Shown: positions 16,428 through 28,400 of the stretch, in pieces
Numbering within the stretch: the stretch's first letter is position 1
Layout of the letters: each line of letters begins with the position of its first letter
Source: Burkholderia sp. Bp9142
GTDB taxonomy: Bacteria > Pseudomonadota > Gammaproteobacteria > Burkholderiales > Burkholderiaceae
Direction of reading: 5' to 3'
Assembly (NCBI RefSeq): GCF_003853415.1
Contig: NZ_QTPP01000004.1
Span: 124,001-188,000 of the forward strand
Length of the DNA: 64,000 nt
The notes under the pieces: generated by a model
The model's input: only the letters and a program-made list of their open reading frames with translations
Told to the model about the DNA's origin: nothing
Databases searched by the model: none
Position numbers and translations under genes: made by a program

Positions 16428-17453
16428 TCAGACGTGACGGCCGGTGAAGAAGGTCTCGCGCAGCGTGCGCATCCACAGCGGCTGCACGTCGGCGAGCGCC
16501 AGGCGGCGCTGCCGCGCGAAGCCATGCCGCGCGAGGGTATCGACGACCCGCGCGCGGCCGGCCGGGACCGCGCAGCCGACCGCTTCGGTGCGCGGGTCGT
16601 CGAGAAACAGGTAATGCACGACGGACGGCAGCCAGCCGGCCACGCAATGCGGGCCGCGCCAGCGCGACTCGCCGACCAGCATCCGCAGCCCGCGGTCGTA
16701 GTCGCGCGCGCCGACGTGCGGCGCGAGCGGGTCTTCCTTCAGCCAGAACGCCTCGACATACGCGAACGGTTCGCCGTCGAAGCAGCCGACGAGCGGGCTC
16801 ACGTGCGGCTCGGCATCGGGCGCCGTGCCGTCCACGCCGGGCTGCGTGCCCGGCCAGCCGTCGCGCACACGCGGCTCGTCGAACCAGCGCGCGACGCGCG
16901 CGGCGTCCTCGGCCGGCTGCCAGCCGCGCAGCGTGAAGCGCACGCCGAGCGCCGGCAGGTCGCGCGCATACACGTCGCCGCGCGGCGCGGGCGGCCGGCG
17001 CGGATGACGCCGGCCGTCGGTCAGCATCGGCAGCGTCGCGCACGGCAGATGCGTGCCGACCCGCCACAGATCGGGCTGCTGCGCCCAGCCTTCGCGCATG
17101 CACAGGCCGCCATCGGCGAGCACGCCGCTCGCGCGCAGCGCATCGAGCGCGACCACCGGCCACGCGGCCGGGTCGAGCCGGATCGCCGCGCGGCGCACGT
17201 CGTCGGAAAACGCGGCGGCGAGCGCGGCCAGCAGCGCGCGGCGCTGATCGGCCGGCGCCGCGCGATGGTTATATGCGACGAGGCGCAGCGTGCCGTCGTC
17301 CGCGAGTTGCGCGCGCAGCAGCTGCGCGCCGATGCCGTCGCCCTGCGCGACGCGGATCTCCGCGCCGTCGCGCGCGGCGAACAGGCCGTCCGCGAACGCG
17401 AGACGGCAGGTGTCGGGCATCGTGAATCCGTCCGGACGCACTTCAGCCAGCAT
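16428..17453 (-). CDS. orbK: OrbK, siderophore N-acyltransferase (GNAT, AlcB/IucB type)
   Basis: A 341-residue acyltransferase of the same family as OrbL: GCFDGEPFAYVEAFWLKED, then LAPHVGARDYDRGLRMLVGE, SRWRGPHC and a terminal RETFFTGRH. Compared with OrbL the N-terminal third is divergent and the acyl-CoA-binding half is well conserved. It probably acylates N5-hydroxyornithine in ornibactin assembly. The ATG at 17453 overlaps the orbJ stop by 11 nt, so the two are coupled. The exact acyl donor cannot be read from the sequence. Confidence 0.9.
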   Translation of the reverse strand: MLAEVRPDGFTMPDTCRLAFADGLFAARDGAEIRVAQGDGIGAQLLRAQLADDGTLRLVAYNHRAAPADQRRALLAALAAAFSDDVRRAAIRLDPAAWPVVALDALRASGVLADGGLCMREGWAQQPDLWRVGTHLPCATLPMLTDGRRHPRRPPAPRGDVYARDLPALGVRFTLRGWQPAEDAARVARWFDEPRVRDGWPGTQPGVDGTAPDAEPHVSPLVGCFDGEPFAYVEAFWLKEDPLAPHVGARDYDRGLRMLVGESRWRGPHCVAGWLPSVVHYLFLDDPRTEAVGCAVPAGRARVVDTLARHGFARQRRLALADVQPLWMRTLRETFFTGRHV

Positions 17454-20400
17454 CGCGCACCTCCTGCGCCGTTTCGGTCGATGCATCGATATGTGCGCCG
17501 AGCGCCGCGAGCGTCGGCGACGCGAACACGTCGGCCACCGTCAGCGCATGACCGGCGCGGCTCGCCGCGTCGACGAAGCGCACGACGTCGAACGACGTCG
17601 CGCCGGCCTCGAACAGGTCGGCGTCGGGTGCCGGCGCGGCCGTCGCGAACGTGTCCGACCACAGCGCGCCGAGTGCGGCTGCCGTGGCCGGCGCACGCGC
17701 CGCCGCCTTGACGCGCGCCGCGTTGTCGGCCGGCGCGGCCGCGACCGCCGTCCGCGCGGCGAACAGCGCATCGGGCGCGCCGAGCGCCGCTTCCTGCGCA
17801 TCGGCGAAACGCGCGACTTCGTCGTGATAGCGGTCGACGAGCGCATCGACGAAGCCGCCGTCGAGCACTTCGTCCGCATACGAGAACGCGGCGCTCACGC
17901 GGCCGTCCGGATGCTCGACCACATCCAGCTCCAGCGTGAATACCACGCGATGGCGCACATCGTCGAATGCGGCGAGCGACAGGCCCGCCCAGTCGCGCGC
18001 GGCGGCGCCGGTCGGGCGCAGGTAGTTGAACATCACCTGGAACAGCGGATTGGCCTGCGCGGCACGCGGCGCGCGCAGCGCCGCGACGACGTCGGCGAAC
18101 GGCACGTCGGCATGCGCATACGCGGCGAGCGCCGTATCGCGCACTTGCGCGAGCACGTCCGTGCGGCGGGCCGCCGCATCGATCCGCGTACGCACGACCA
18201 CGGAATTGATGAAGAGCCCGAGCGCTTCGCGCGCCGCATCGCCGGTCAGCGCGCGGGTCGACGCGAGCACGCCGACCGGCTGGTCGGCCGCGCCGGTCAC
18301 GCGGAACAGCGCGGTGTTGAGCGCCGCGTGCAGCAGCATCGGCAACGTCGCGTGCGCAGCGGACGCGGCGTCGCGCGCGGCACGAATCAGCGCCGCGTCG
18401 AACTCGAACGCGATGCGTGCCGCTCGCCATTGCGGGACGGCTGGCGCGTTGGCGCGCCGTGGCAGCATGGACGACGGCAGGTCGGCCAGCGCGTCGCGCC
18501 AGTACGCGACACGGGCCGGATGACACGGCGCGGGCAGCACGAGCGGCGTGTTTTCCGCGGTCATCGACGTCGCTGCCGACGATGCCGGCGCCGCGCCGGC
18601 ACGCACGAGCGCGACGTAGCGGGCACGCACCGCGTCGAACCACAGCTCGATCGATTCGCCGTCCGACACGATGTGATGAATCGTCACCGACAGCACGTGA
18701 TCGTCCGCCCCGAGTCGCAGCACGCATGCGCGCCACAGCGGTGCATCGACCGCGAGATCGAACGGCGCGAGCGCATCGGCATCGGTCAGCGCCGCCGCGC
18801 GGGCAAACGCGTCGGGCTGCGCGGACAGGTCGACGAGCGGCAGCGCGACGCAAGCCGCGGCATCGATCCGCTGGCCCGGCAGCATGCCGTCGCGTACGAC
18901 GAGCCGTGCGCGCAGCGCCGGGTGCGCGGCCGCCGCCGCCGAGAACGCCGTGCGCAGTGCGTCGACGTCGAGCGGACCGCGCACGCGCAGCGCGACCGGA
19001 ATGTTGTACGCCGCGCTGTCCGGCTGTGCCCGCCACAGGAACCACAGGCCGAGCTGCGCGGGCGACAGCGGCCACACGCCACGCGCATCGGGTTTGACCA
19101 CCGCAACGCCCGGCGCCGCGGCCCCGGCGCGCGCGGCGCGCGGCGCGTCGGCCACCTGGCGCGCATATTGCGCGAGCACCGGCGCTTCGAACAGCGCACG
19201 CACCGGCACGTCGCGGCCGAGCCGCTCGGCGACGCGCGTCGCCACGCGCACCGCTGCCAGCGAATGGCCGCCGAGTTCGAAGAAGTGATCGCCGCGGCCG
19301 ACGCGTTCGACGTTCAGCACGTCGCGCCAGATCGCCGCGAGCGCGGTTTCGTCGCCGTCGTGCGGCGCTTCGTATGCGCGTTCGACGCGCACCGGGGCCG
19401 GCAGCCGCGCACGGTCGACCTTGCTGTTCGCGTTGCGCGGCAGCGCGTCGAGCACGATCAGCTGGGCGGGCACCATGTAGTCGGGCAGCGTGCGGCGCAG
19501 ATGCGCGTCGAGCGCCGCGGCTTCGACCGGTTGGGCGGCGGCCTGCGCGTCGGCGGTCAGTTCGACGTACGCGACGAGCTGCGCCTGCGCACCCTGCCCG
19601 TGCACGACCGCGCACGCCTCGCGCACCGCATCGTGCGCGGCCAGCTGCGCCTCGATCTCCCCGAGTTCGATGCGCAGCCCGCGCAGCTTCACTTGATGAT
19701 CGACGCGGCCGATGAAATCGAACACGCCGTCCGCGCGACGCCGCACGAGGTCGCCCGTGCGATACAGGCGCGCGCCCGGCGCGCCATACGGATCTGGCAC
19801 GAAGCGCTCGGCCGTCAGCGCGGGGCGATCGAGGTAGCCGCGCGCGACGCCGATCCCCTCGCCGCCCAGGTACAGCTCGCCGATCACGCCGACCGGCAGC
19901 GGATGCAGCCGCTCGTCGAGCACGTGCGCGGTGCGCGCGCCGACCAGCGTGCCGATCGGCAGATAGGCGGCGTCACCCAGCTTCGCGACATCGTCGCCGG
20001 GACGGAACATCCACAGCGTCGGCGTGATCACGGTTTCGGTCGGGCCGTAGCCGTTGACCACGCGCACGTTCGGCATCGCGCGGCGCAGCATCGCGAACGC
20101 TTCGCGCGACGTCGCTTCGCCGCCGACGGTCAGCGAGCGCAGCGTCGGCGGCGCGCCGTGCGCGAGCGCCCATTCGGCGAGCTGCGCGGCGCAGCCGGGC
20201 GGCACGTAGGTCATCGTCACGCCGTCGCGGACCATCATCGCGCAGGTCTGCGCGGGCGGCCACAGCACGTCGGCCGTCACCGACACGGCGGCGCCCGACA
20301 GGTATTGCGAAAACCAGCCTTCGTGCGCGCCGTCGAAGTTGACCGACTGGAACAGCAGGAACACGTCGTGCTCGCCCGCGCCGTAGCGCTGCGCGATCGC

Positions 20401-22449
20401 CACGCAATGCCGCGCGAACGACGCGTGATCGACGATCACGCCCTTCGGCTTGCCGGTCGAGCCCGACGTGTAGATCGCGTACGCCGCATGACCGGGCAGC
20501 ACGTCCGGCAGCGCGACGTGGGCCGCTGCGTCGAGCGCGTCGACTTCGTCCGCGCGCCAGACGCGCAGGGCCGGCAGTTCGGGCAGCGATGCGGCGCTCG
20601 CGCCGTCGGTCAGCACGTGCGCGATGCCCGCATCGCCGACGATCTGCGCGAGCCGTTCGCGCGGATGGGCCGGATCGAGCGGCACGAACGCGGCGCCCGA
20701 CTTCAGCACCGCGATCAGCGCGACCAGCAGGTCGACCGAACGCTGCAGCGCGACGCCGACGCGCATCTCGGGCCGCACGCCGGCCGAGACGAGATTGCGC
20801 GCGATGCGTGCCGCGCGCGCGTCGACCTCGCCGCGCGTCAGCGCACGATCGATGTCGGCGACGCCGCGTGCGTCGGGGCGTGCCGTCGCATGCGCGGCAA
20901 TGCGCGCGTGCACCGGGACGAACGGTGCGGCTTCGGCGGCGCCCGCCGGCGCGTTCCATCCGAAGAGCTGCGCGCGTTCGCCGGCCGGCAGCCAGTCGAG
21001 ATCGCCGACCGGCATGTCGGGGCGCGCGAGCGCATCGCCGAGCAGCGTGACGAAGCGCGCGGCCAGCCGCGCGATCGCGTCCGCGTCGAACAGGTCGAGC
21101 GCATGGATGAACGCAGCGTCGAACGTGCCGTCGGGCGTCGCCTCGACGGCGAGCGTCAGGTCGAATTTCGCGGACGGCGTGCCGGACGGCAGCAATGCGG
21201 CCGACGCCGCGCCGAGCGCCGGCAGCGCGCGGCGCTCGCCGTACGCGGCCATCACCTGGAACAGCGGATGGTGGCTGGCGCTGCGCGGTACGCCGAGCGC
21301 ATCGACGACCTGCTCGAACGGCACGTCCTGGTGCATTTGCGCATCGACGAGCGCGCGCTGCGTGCGCGCGACCAGCGACGAGAAATCGCCGTGCGCGGGC
21401 ACCGCGACGTCGATCGCGAGCGTGTTGACGAAGAAGCCGATCAGGCCGGCCGTTTCCGCGCGCTCGCGGTTCGCGGCCGGCACGCCGACGCAGATCCGCG
21501 CGTCACCGGTCGCGCGCGCGAGCAGCGCGTCGAGCGCCGCGAGCAGCACCGCGAACGGCGTCGCGCCCGAGGCGGCCGCGAATGCGCGCAATTGCGCACC
21601 GGTGCGTGCGTCGAGCGAAAACACATGACGTGCACCGCGCGCGCTGCGGCGTGCGGGCCGCGCGGCCGCGCCGGGCAGCGTCAGCACGCCGCGCTGCGGA
21701 TCGAGCCGCTCGCGCCAGAACGCCAGCTGGCGCTCGCGCTCGCCGGCATCGAGCCAGCGGCGCTGCCACAGCGCGTAGTCCGCGTACTGGATCGGCAGCG
21801 GCGCGAGCGGCACCGGCGCGCCCGATGCGTACGCGCGATAGAACGCCGCGAGTTCGTCCAGCATCACGCCCGACGACCAGCCGTCCGACACGATGTGGTG
21901 AACGGTCAGCGCGAGCCAGTGATGCGTCGCGTCGAAGCGGATCAGGTGCGCGCGCACGAGCGGCGCCGTGCCGAGATCGAACGCGTCGGTTTCGTCGGCC
22001 GTCGCGATGCCTTCGGCGCGTGCGGTGCGCTGCGCGTCGGGCAGCGCCTCGAGATCAGTCTCGCGCCACGGGCAGCGCAGCGGCGGATGGATCGTCTGCG
22101 CGACGCCGTCTTCTGCTTCGTCGAAGGTCGTGCGCAGCGCTTCGTGGCGCGCGATCAGCGCATCGCACGCGAGCCGCAGCGCATGCGTGTCGAGCGGGCC
22201 CGTCAGCGCGAGCCGCTCGGTGATGTGATACGCGTCCGGCGCGTCGATCAGCCGCGCGTGCAGCCACAGCCGCGTCTGCGCGAACGAGGCCGGCACGCGG
22301 TCGTGGCGCGCCGTGCGCGGCGGGATCGGCAGCACGCGGAAGTCGATGCCGGCCGCGCCGAGTTTGTCGATGAACACGGCGCGCTGCGCGTCGGGCAGTT
22401 GCGCGAAGCGCGTCGCGAGCGCGAGCCAGTCGGGTTGAACCTTCGTCAT
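17443..22449 (-). CDS. orbJ: OrbJ, ornibactin NRPS (C-A-T-C-T)
   Basis: A 1668-residue NRPS. Order: C (HHIVSDGWS at about residue 186), A (TSGSTGKPKG at about 661; pocket NFDGAHEGW gives Asp235/Gly236/Glu239), T (LGGHSL, Ser about 1062), a second C (HHIVSDGES about 1260) and a C-terminal T (EAGATSFDVV, Ser about 1617). The A domain resembles the first A domain of OrbI, consistent with a hydroxyornithine derivative (residue 4, formyl-hydroxyOrn). There is no thioesterase or reductase; the terminal C domain is the likely catalyst for amide release with putrescine. The ATG follows the orbI stop by 9 nt with AAGGACG overlapping that stop. Confidence 0.95.
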   Translation of the reverse strand: MTKVQPDWLALATRFAQLPDAQRAVFIDKLGAAGIDFRVLPIPPRTARHDRVPASFAQTRLWLHARLIDAPDAYHITERLALTGPLDTHALRLACDALIARHEALRTTFDEAEDGVAQTIHPPLRCPWRETDLEALPDAQRTARAEGIATADETDAFDLGTAPLVRAHLIRFDATHHWLALTVHHIVSDGWSSGVMLDELAAFYRAYASGAPVPLAPLPIQYADYALWQRRWLDAGERERQLAFWRERLDPQRGVLTLPGAAARPARRSARGARHVFSLDARTGAQLRAFAAASGATPFAVLLAALDALLARATGDARICVGVPAANRERAETAGLIGFFVNTLAIDVAVPAHGDFSSLVARTQRALVDAQMHQDVPFEQVVDALGVPRSASHHPLFQVMAAYGERRALPALGAASAALLPSGTPSAKFDLTLAVEATPDGTFDAAFIHALDLFDADAIARLAARFVTLLGDALARPDMPVGDLDWLPAGERAQLFGWNAPAGAAEAAPFVPVHARIAAHATARPDARGVADIDRALTRGEVDARAARIARNLVSAGVRPEMRVGVALQRSVDLLVALIAVLKSGAAFVPLDPAHPRERLAQIVGDAGIAHVLTDGASAASLPELPALRVWRADEVDALDAAAHVALPDVLPGHAAYAIYTSGSTGKPKGVIVDHASFARHCVAIAQRYGAGEHDVFLLFQSVNFDGAHEGWFSQYLSGAAVSVTADVLWPPAQTCAMMVRDGVTMTYVPPGCAAQLAEWALAHGAPPTLRSLTVGGEATSREAFAMLRRAMPNVRVVNGYGPTETVITPTLWMFRPGDDVAKLGDAAYLPIGTLVGARTAHVLDERLHPLPVGVIGELYLGGEGIGVARGYLDRPALTAERFVPDPYGAPGARLYRTGDLVRRRADGVFDFIGRVDHQVKLRGLRIELGEIEAQLAAHDAVREACAVVHGQGAQAQLVAYVELTADAQAAAQPVEAAALDAHLRRTLPDYMVPAQLIVLDALPRNANSKVDRARLPAPVRVERAYEAPHDGDETALAAIWRDVLNVERVGRGDHFFELGGHSLAAVRVATRVAERLGRDVPVRALFEAPVLAQYARQVADAPRAARAGAAAPGVAVVKPDARGVWPLSPAQLGLWFLWRAQPDSAAYNIPVALRVRGPLDVDALRTAFSAAAAAHPALRARLVVRDGMLPGQRIDAAACVALPLVDLSAQPDAFARAAALTDADALAPFDLAVDAPLWRACVLRLGADDHVLSVTIHHIVSDGESIELWFDAVRARYVALVRAGAAPASSAATSMTAENTPLVLPAPCHPARVAYWRDALADLPSSMLPRRANAPAVPQWRAARIAFEFDAALIRAARDAASAAHATLPMLLHAALNTALFRVTGAADQPVGVLASTRALTGDAAREALGLFINSVVVRTRIDAAARRTDVLAQVRDTALAAYAHADVPFADVVAALRAPRAAQANPLFQVMFNYLRPTGAAARDWAGLSLAAFDDVRHRVVFTLELDVVEHPDGRVSAAFSYADEVLDGGFVDALVDRYHDEVARFADAQEAALGAPDALFAARTAVAAAPADNAARVKAAARAPATAAALGALWSDTFATAAPAPDADLFEAGATSFDVVRFVDAASRAGHALTVADVFASPTLAALGAHIDASTETAQEVRDAG

Positions 22450-22458
22450 CCGTCGTCC

Positions 22459-25400
22459 TTATTGGGTTTCCAGTTCGCCGAGCAGCGCGTCGATCGCGCT
22501 CGCCGCGTCGGTCGCGCCGCGGGCCGCGCAGGCCGAGTCGATCGCGTCCGCGCAACGTGCGAGCGTGCGGGTGTCGAACAGCGTGCGCAGCGGCAGCGCG
22601 AGGCCCCAGTGCAGGTTCGCCTGCGCATGGGCCTGCGTCGCGAGCAGCGAGTGGCCGCCGAGCAGGAAGAAATCGTCGTCGCGGCCGATCGCGTCCACGT
22701 GCAGCACGCGCTGCCAGATCGCTGCGAGCGCGCGCTCCGTGTCGGTCTCGAGTTCGACGGCCGCGGCCGCCTCGCGCACCGGCGCGGGCAACGCATGGCG
22801 ATCGCACTTGCCGTTCGGCGTGACCGGCAGCGCGTCGAGCTCGATCAGCTGCGATGGCACCATGTACGCCGGCAGTTGCGCGCGCAGCGAATCCAGCAGC
22901 GCCGCACGGTCGAGCGGACCCGCGTCGCCGCGTGCGACATAGCCGATCAGCTGCTCGTCGCGCACGATCACGACCGCGTCGTGCACGCCCGGCGCCGTGC
23001 GCAGCAGCGCCTCGATTTCACCGGGCTCGATCCGCTGGCCGCGCAGTTTCACCTGCGTGTCGACGCGGCCGAGGTAGTCGAGCGCGCCATCGGCGCGGCG
23101 CCGTGCGAGGTCGCCGGTGCGATACATGCGCGCGCCCGGCACGAACGGATCGGGCACGAAGCGATCGGCGGTCAGCCCCGGACGGCCGAGATAGCCGCGC
23201 GCGAGGCCCGCGCCCGCCAGATACAGTTCGCCGGTCGCGCCGGCCGGCACCGGCTGCCATGCCGCGTCAAGCACGTGCAGCTGCAGGTTCGCGATCGGAT
23301 GGCCGATCGGCACCGCGACGGCGCGCGCGTCGTCGGGGCCGCAGGTCCAGTGCGACACGTCGATCGCGGCTTCCGTCGGTCCGTACAGGTTCACGAGCGT
23401 CGCGTCCGGCATGAGCCGTGCAACCTTCGCGACCAGTTCGGGCGCGAGCGCCTCGCCGCTCGCGACGATCAGGCGCACGCTGTCGCATTGCGCAGCGGAC
23501 GAGAAATCGTCGAGATAGGCGGCGAACGCGGCCAGCATCGACGGCACGAAGTGCAGCACCGTCACGCCGTGCGCATGGATCGCGGCCGCGAGGCGGGCCG
23601 GATCGCGGTGGTCGCCGGGCGCGGCGATCGCGAGCTTCGCGCCGGTCGCGAGCGGCCACACGAATTCCCATACCGACACGTCGAAGCCGAACGGCGTCTT
23701 GTGCAGCACGACGTCGTCGCGCGTCAGCCGGTATGCGTGCTGCATCCACGCGATCCGGTTCGCGAGCGCGCCGTGCGAGTTGCCGGCGCCTTTCGGCTTG
23801 CCGGTCGAGCCGGACGTGTAGATCAGGTACGCGAGCCGGGCGTCGTCGACGATGTCGGCCGCGGCGTCTGCGGCGACATCGCCCGATGCGGCGGCTTCGT
23901 CGGCGAGCAGATCGGCCACCGTCAGCAGTTGCGTCGTCGCGTCGTCGCCGAGCGCGGCCTCGACCTGCCCGCGCAGATGGGCCTGCGTGATCGCGACCGC
24001 GGGCCGCGCGTCACGCAGCAGATACGCGATGCGCTCGGCCGGATAGTCGGGATCGACCGGCAGGTATGCGGCGCCGGCCTTCAGCACGCCGACGAGCGCC
24101 GTGACCATGTCGAACGAGCGCTCGACGCACAACGCCACGGGCGTATCGGGCCGCACGCCGCGCCGGCGCAATGCGGCGGCGACGCGCGTCGTGTTCAGAT
24201 CGAGTTCGCGATAGGTCACGCGTTGCACGCCACCGCGGGCATCCGCGTATTCGAGCGCGATCGCATCGGGCGTCGCCTGTGCCACGTCCGCGAATTGCAG
24301 GTGCAGCGGCTGCCGTTGCGCGTCCGGCCACGTCCGCGCGGTGTCCTGCGCGAGCGCCAGTGCGCCGCGCGTCGCGTCGTCGGCGATCGACAGCGTGCCG
24401 AGCAGTGCGTCCGGCGTGCGGGCCAGCGCATCGAGCGCGCACGCGAACGCGCGGTGCCAGGTCTCGACCTGGCGCGCATCGACGCGCGCGGTGTCGTAGC
24501 CGTAGTCGATCGTCAGCCCGGCGCCGCTCTCGATCACGAGCGTCAGCGCGAAATCGGTCGATTCGACGCTGCGCACGTCGCTCAGCGCGAGCGCGCGCGG
24601 ATCGGCTTCACGCGCCGTATCGTCGACCGGATAGTTCTCGAACACGACCAGCGTGTCGAACAGCGCGCCGCCGGCGCCGCGCGCCCAGCGCTGGATGTCG
24701 GCGAGCGGCGTGTGCGCATGCTCGGCGGCGGCCGCGTTCTCGCGCTGCAGCGTCTGCAGCCAGTCGGCCGCGCGCTGCTGCGGCGCCGGTGCCGTGATCA
24801 CCGGCAGCGTATTGATGAAGAGACCGAGCACCGTGTCGACGTCCGCGAGCGCATCGGGACGGCCCGCGACGGTCGCCCCGAATGCGACGGCCGGCTGGTG
24901 CGTCATGCGCTGCAGCGTGAGCGCCCAGGCACCCTGCACCAGCGTGTTGACGGTCAGCTTCAGCGCACGCGCCGTTTGTGCGACGCGCGTCATCGCATCC
25001 GCGTCGATCGTTGCGCGCCACGTGACCATCTCGGCGTCCGCGCGGTCGGCCACGCGCTCGGCGATCAGCGTCGGCGCATCGAGGCGCGCGAGCCGATCGG
25101 TCCAGAAGCGTTCGTCCGCGGCGCGATCGCGCGTGCCGAGCCACGCGATGAAGTCGCGATAACGCAGTGTCGGGCGGCTCGCGAACGGCGACACCGCATC
25201 GGGGTCGCGATAGTCGCGCAGCACGTCCGCGAGCAGGCGCGCGGTGCTCCAGCCGTCGAGCAGCACGTGGTGGCGCGTCCAGACGACGCGCCATGCGTCG
25301 TCCGCGACGCGGATCAGCGTGAGCCGCATCAACGGCGGCTCGCGCCAGTCGAAGCCGCGTGTGCGGTCCGCCGCGAGCCATGCGTCGAAATCGGTGTCCA

Positions 25401-28400
25401 GCGTGTCGCCGCGCGTGCGCCAGTCGAGCTGCTCGACCGGCATCTGCGCATGGCGATGCACGCACTGCAGCGGCCCGGCCTCGTCGGGCATCACGCTGGT
25501 GCGCAGGATGTCGTGGCGCGCGACGGATGCGCCGAACGCGGCCGCGAGCCGGTCGGCATCGAGCGCCGTCGCGGTCGCGACGAGCTGGTTCACGTAGCTT
25601 GCGTGACCGGGCGCGAACAGCGCATGGAACAGGATCCCCTGCTGCATCGGCGACAGCGGATACACGTCGTCGATCGTGCGCCAGTCGAGCGGCGCGCGCT
25701 CGATCGCGGCCTGCGTGAGGCCGGCCGCCTGCGCGAGCGGGAAATCGCCCGGCGTCGCCCCGCCGCCGCGGTGCGCGACACGCGACGCGCATGCGTCGGC
25801 GAGTTCGCGCAATGCGGCTGCAAAGCGTTCGGCGAATGCCTCGATCGTCGCGCGCTCGAACTGCGGCGCGCCGTATACCCAGTGAATCTTCAGCGTGCGC
25901 GCGCCGTCGCGGCCGGTATCCAGATATGCATGGATCGCGAGCGTGTTGCCGAGCGGCCCCTGAGGATCGCGTTCGATGCCGGTGCCGCCGAAGCGCGGCA
26001 CGAGCGTCGCGTCGCGCGGCACGTCGAACTGGCCGAGATAGTTGAACGTGACGCGCGGACGCGGCACGGCGGCCAGTGCCGCACGCGTCGCCGCGTCGCC
26101 GTGGTGCGCGAGCACGCCGAAGCCGAGCCCCTTGTGCGGCACCGCGCGCAGCGTGTCCTTGACCGCGCACAGCGTGTCGCGCGCCGTGGCTTCGACCGGC
26201 AGCATCACCGGATAGTGGCTGGTCAGCCAGCCGATCGTGCGGCTCGCGTCCGCATCGTCGAACAGCGCCTCGCGGCCATGCCCTTCGAGCTCGACCCGGC
26301 ACGAGGCGCCACCGTCGGCACCGGCCAGCGCCAGTGCGAGCGCCGCGCCCAGCAGTTCGATCGTCTGCGTGCGATACGCGGCGTGCGCGTCGGTCAGCGC
26401 GGCACGGGTCAGCGTCGCGTCGATCGTCTGCACGACGACGGCCGCATCGGCGTTCGTCGCCGGTGCGTCCGGATGATCGGGCACGAGGTCGTCACCCTGT
26501 GCCATGCCGGCCCAGTATGCCGTTTCAGCGGCGAACGGCGATGCCGGTTCGGTCGCGGCCCGCGCGAGGCGTGCGGCCCATGCGTCCGCGCGCAGGCCCG
26601 GCTGCGACAGGCGCACCGGCGCGCGTTCGCATGCGGCGCGATACGCGGCGTCCAGGTCGTCGAGCAGGATGCGCCACGACACGCCATCGACGATTGCATG
26701 GTGAATCGCCAGATACAGCTGCGTCGAGCCGTCCGGCAGCCGCGTCGCGCACGCGCAGGCGAGCGGCCCGCGGCCGAGATCGAGGCGGCGCTGCACTGCG
26801 TCGAAGCGCGCCAGTGCATCGGCGTCGTCGCGTGCGGCCACCTCGACGAACGGCAGCGCGTCGTACGGCTTCGCCGCCTCGCTCGCATGCCAGTTGCCGT
26901 CCGCGCCGCGCGCGAAGCGCTGGCGGAATGCGTCGTGATGGGTCAGCAGCGTATCGAACGCGCGCGCGAATGCATCGGCGTCGAACGGGCCGCGCACGTC
27001 GAACGCGACCGACTGGTTCCAGTGGCCCGGATGCGGCACGTCGAGCGCGAAGAAGCGCTGCTGCGCGGGCGTCAGGATCGCCGCGACGGCCGGCGCGGAC
27101 CGAGCCTGCGCCAGCGTTGCGGATGCCGACGTCGATGCCGGCGTTGCAGCGGCGACCTCCTCGGTCTTCGCGATGCGCGCGAGTTCGGCGACCGTCGGGC
27201 CGTCGAACAGCTGCTTCGGCGTGAAACGCACGCCGCGCTTGCGGGCGCGTGCGATCACCTGCAGCACGAGAATCGAGTCGCCGCCGAGTTCGAAGAAGTT
27301 GTCGTCGCGGCCGACGTGCGGCGCCTTCAGCACCGCTTGCCAGACTTCGGCGAGCGCCGTCTCGACCGGGCCCTGCGGCGCGTCGCCGAAGGCCGTCGCC
27401 ACCGGTGCGGCCGCCAGTTCGCGCAGTGCCGCGCGATCGATCTTGCCGTTCGCCGTCACCGGCAGCCGCGCGAGCGCGACGAACTGCGCAGGCACCATGT
27501 AGTCGGGCAGCGTCGCGCCGAGCGCCGCGCGCAGGGCGGCTTCGTCGAATGCCGCGCCGTCGCGCATCACGACGAACGTCGCGAGCCGCAGGCGGCCGTC
27601 GTGCTCGATCGCGAGCGTCTCGGCCTGCGCGATCGGGCCGGCCGCGCGGACCGCCGCGCTCACCTCGCCCGGTTCGACGCGATAGCCGCGAATCTTCACC
27701 TGGTCGTCGATACGGCCGAGGAACGCAAGACGGCCGTCCGCGCGCAGACGCACGCGGTCGCCGGTGCGATACAGGCGCGCGCCGGGCGTGAACGGATCGG
27801 GCACGAAGCGCTCGGCGGTCTGCGCCGGCCGGTTCAGGTAGCCGCGCGCGACGCCCGGCCCGCCCAGATACAGTTCGCCCGTCGCACCGGCCGGCACGCA
27901 TGCGCCGAACGCGTCGAGCACCAGTGCGCGCGCATTCGGCAGCGGCGTGCCGAGCGGCACGCCGCTCGCCGGGTCGCGCGCATCGGCGGCGATCGATGCG
28001 GTATCGCACACGATCGCGCCGACGGTCGCTTCGGTCGGCCCGTAATGGTTGATCACGCGGCAGGCCGGCGCGAGCGCGGCCAGGCGCGCGACGAGCGCCC
28101 ACGTCAGCGTTTCACCGCCGGTCACGAGCGCGTGGCACGGCAGCACGTCGGCCGGCACGCGCGCGTCGAGCAGCGCCTGCAGGTGGCTCGGCACGATCTT
28201 CAGCACGCCGACGTCGCGACGGCGCATCTCTTGCGCGAACAGGTCCGGATCGAACGCGCACGCGGCCGGCAGCAGGTGCAGCGTGCGGCCCGCGCACAGC
28301 GCGCCGAACAGCGTCGTATGGCCGAGGTCGGCGGCGACGGTCGACACCATCGCGAACGACGCGTCCGGCGCGAACGCGAGTTCGTCGAGCATTCCGTGCA

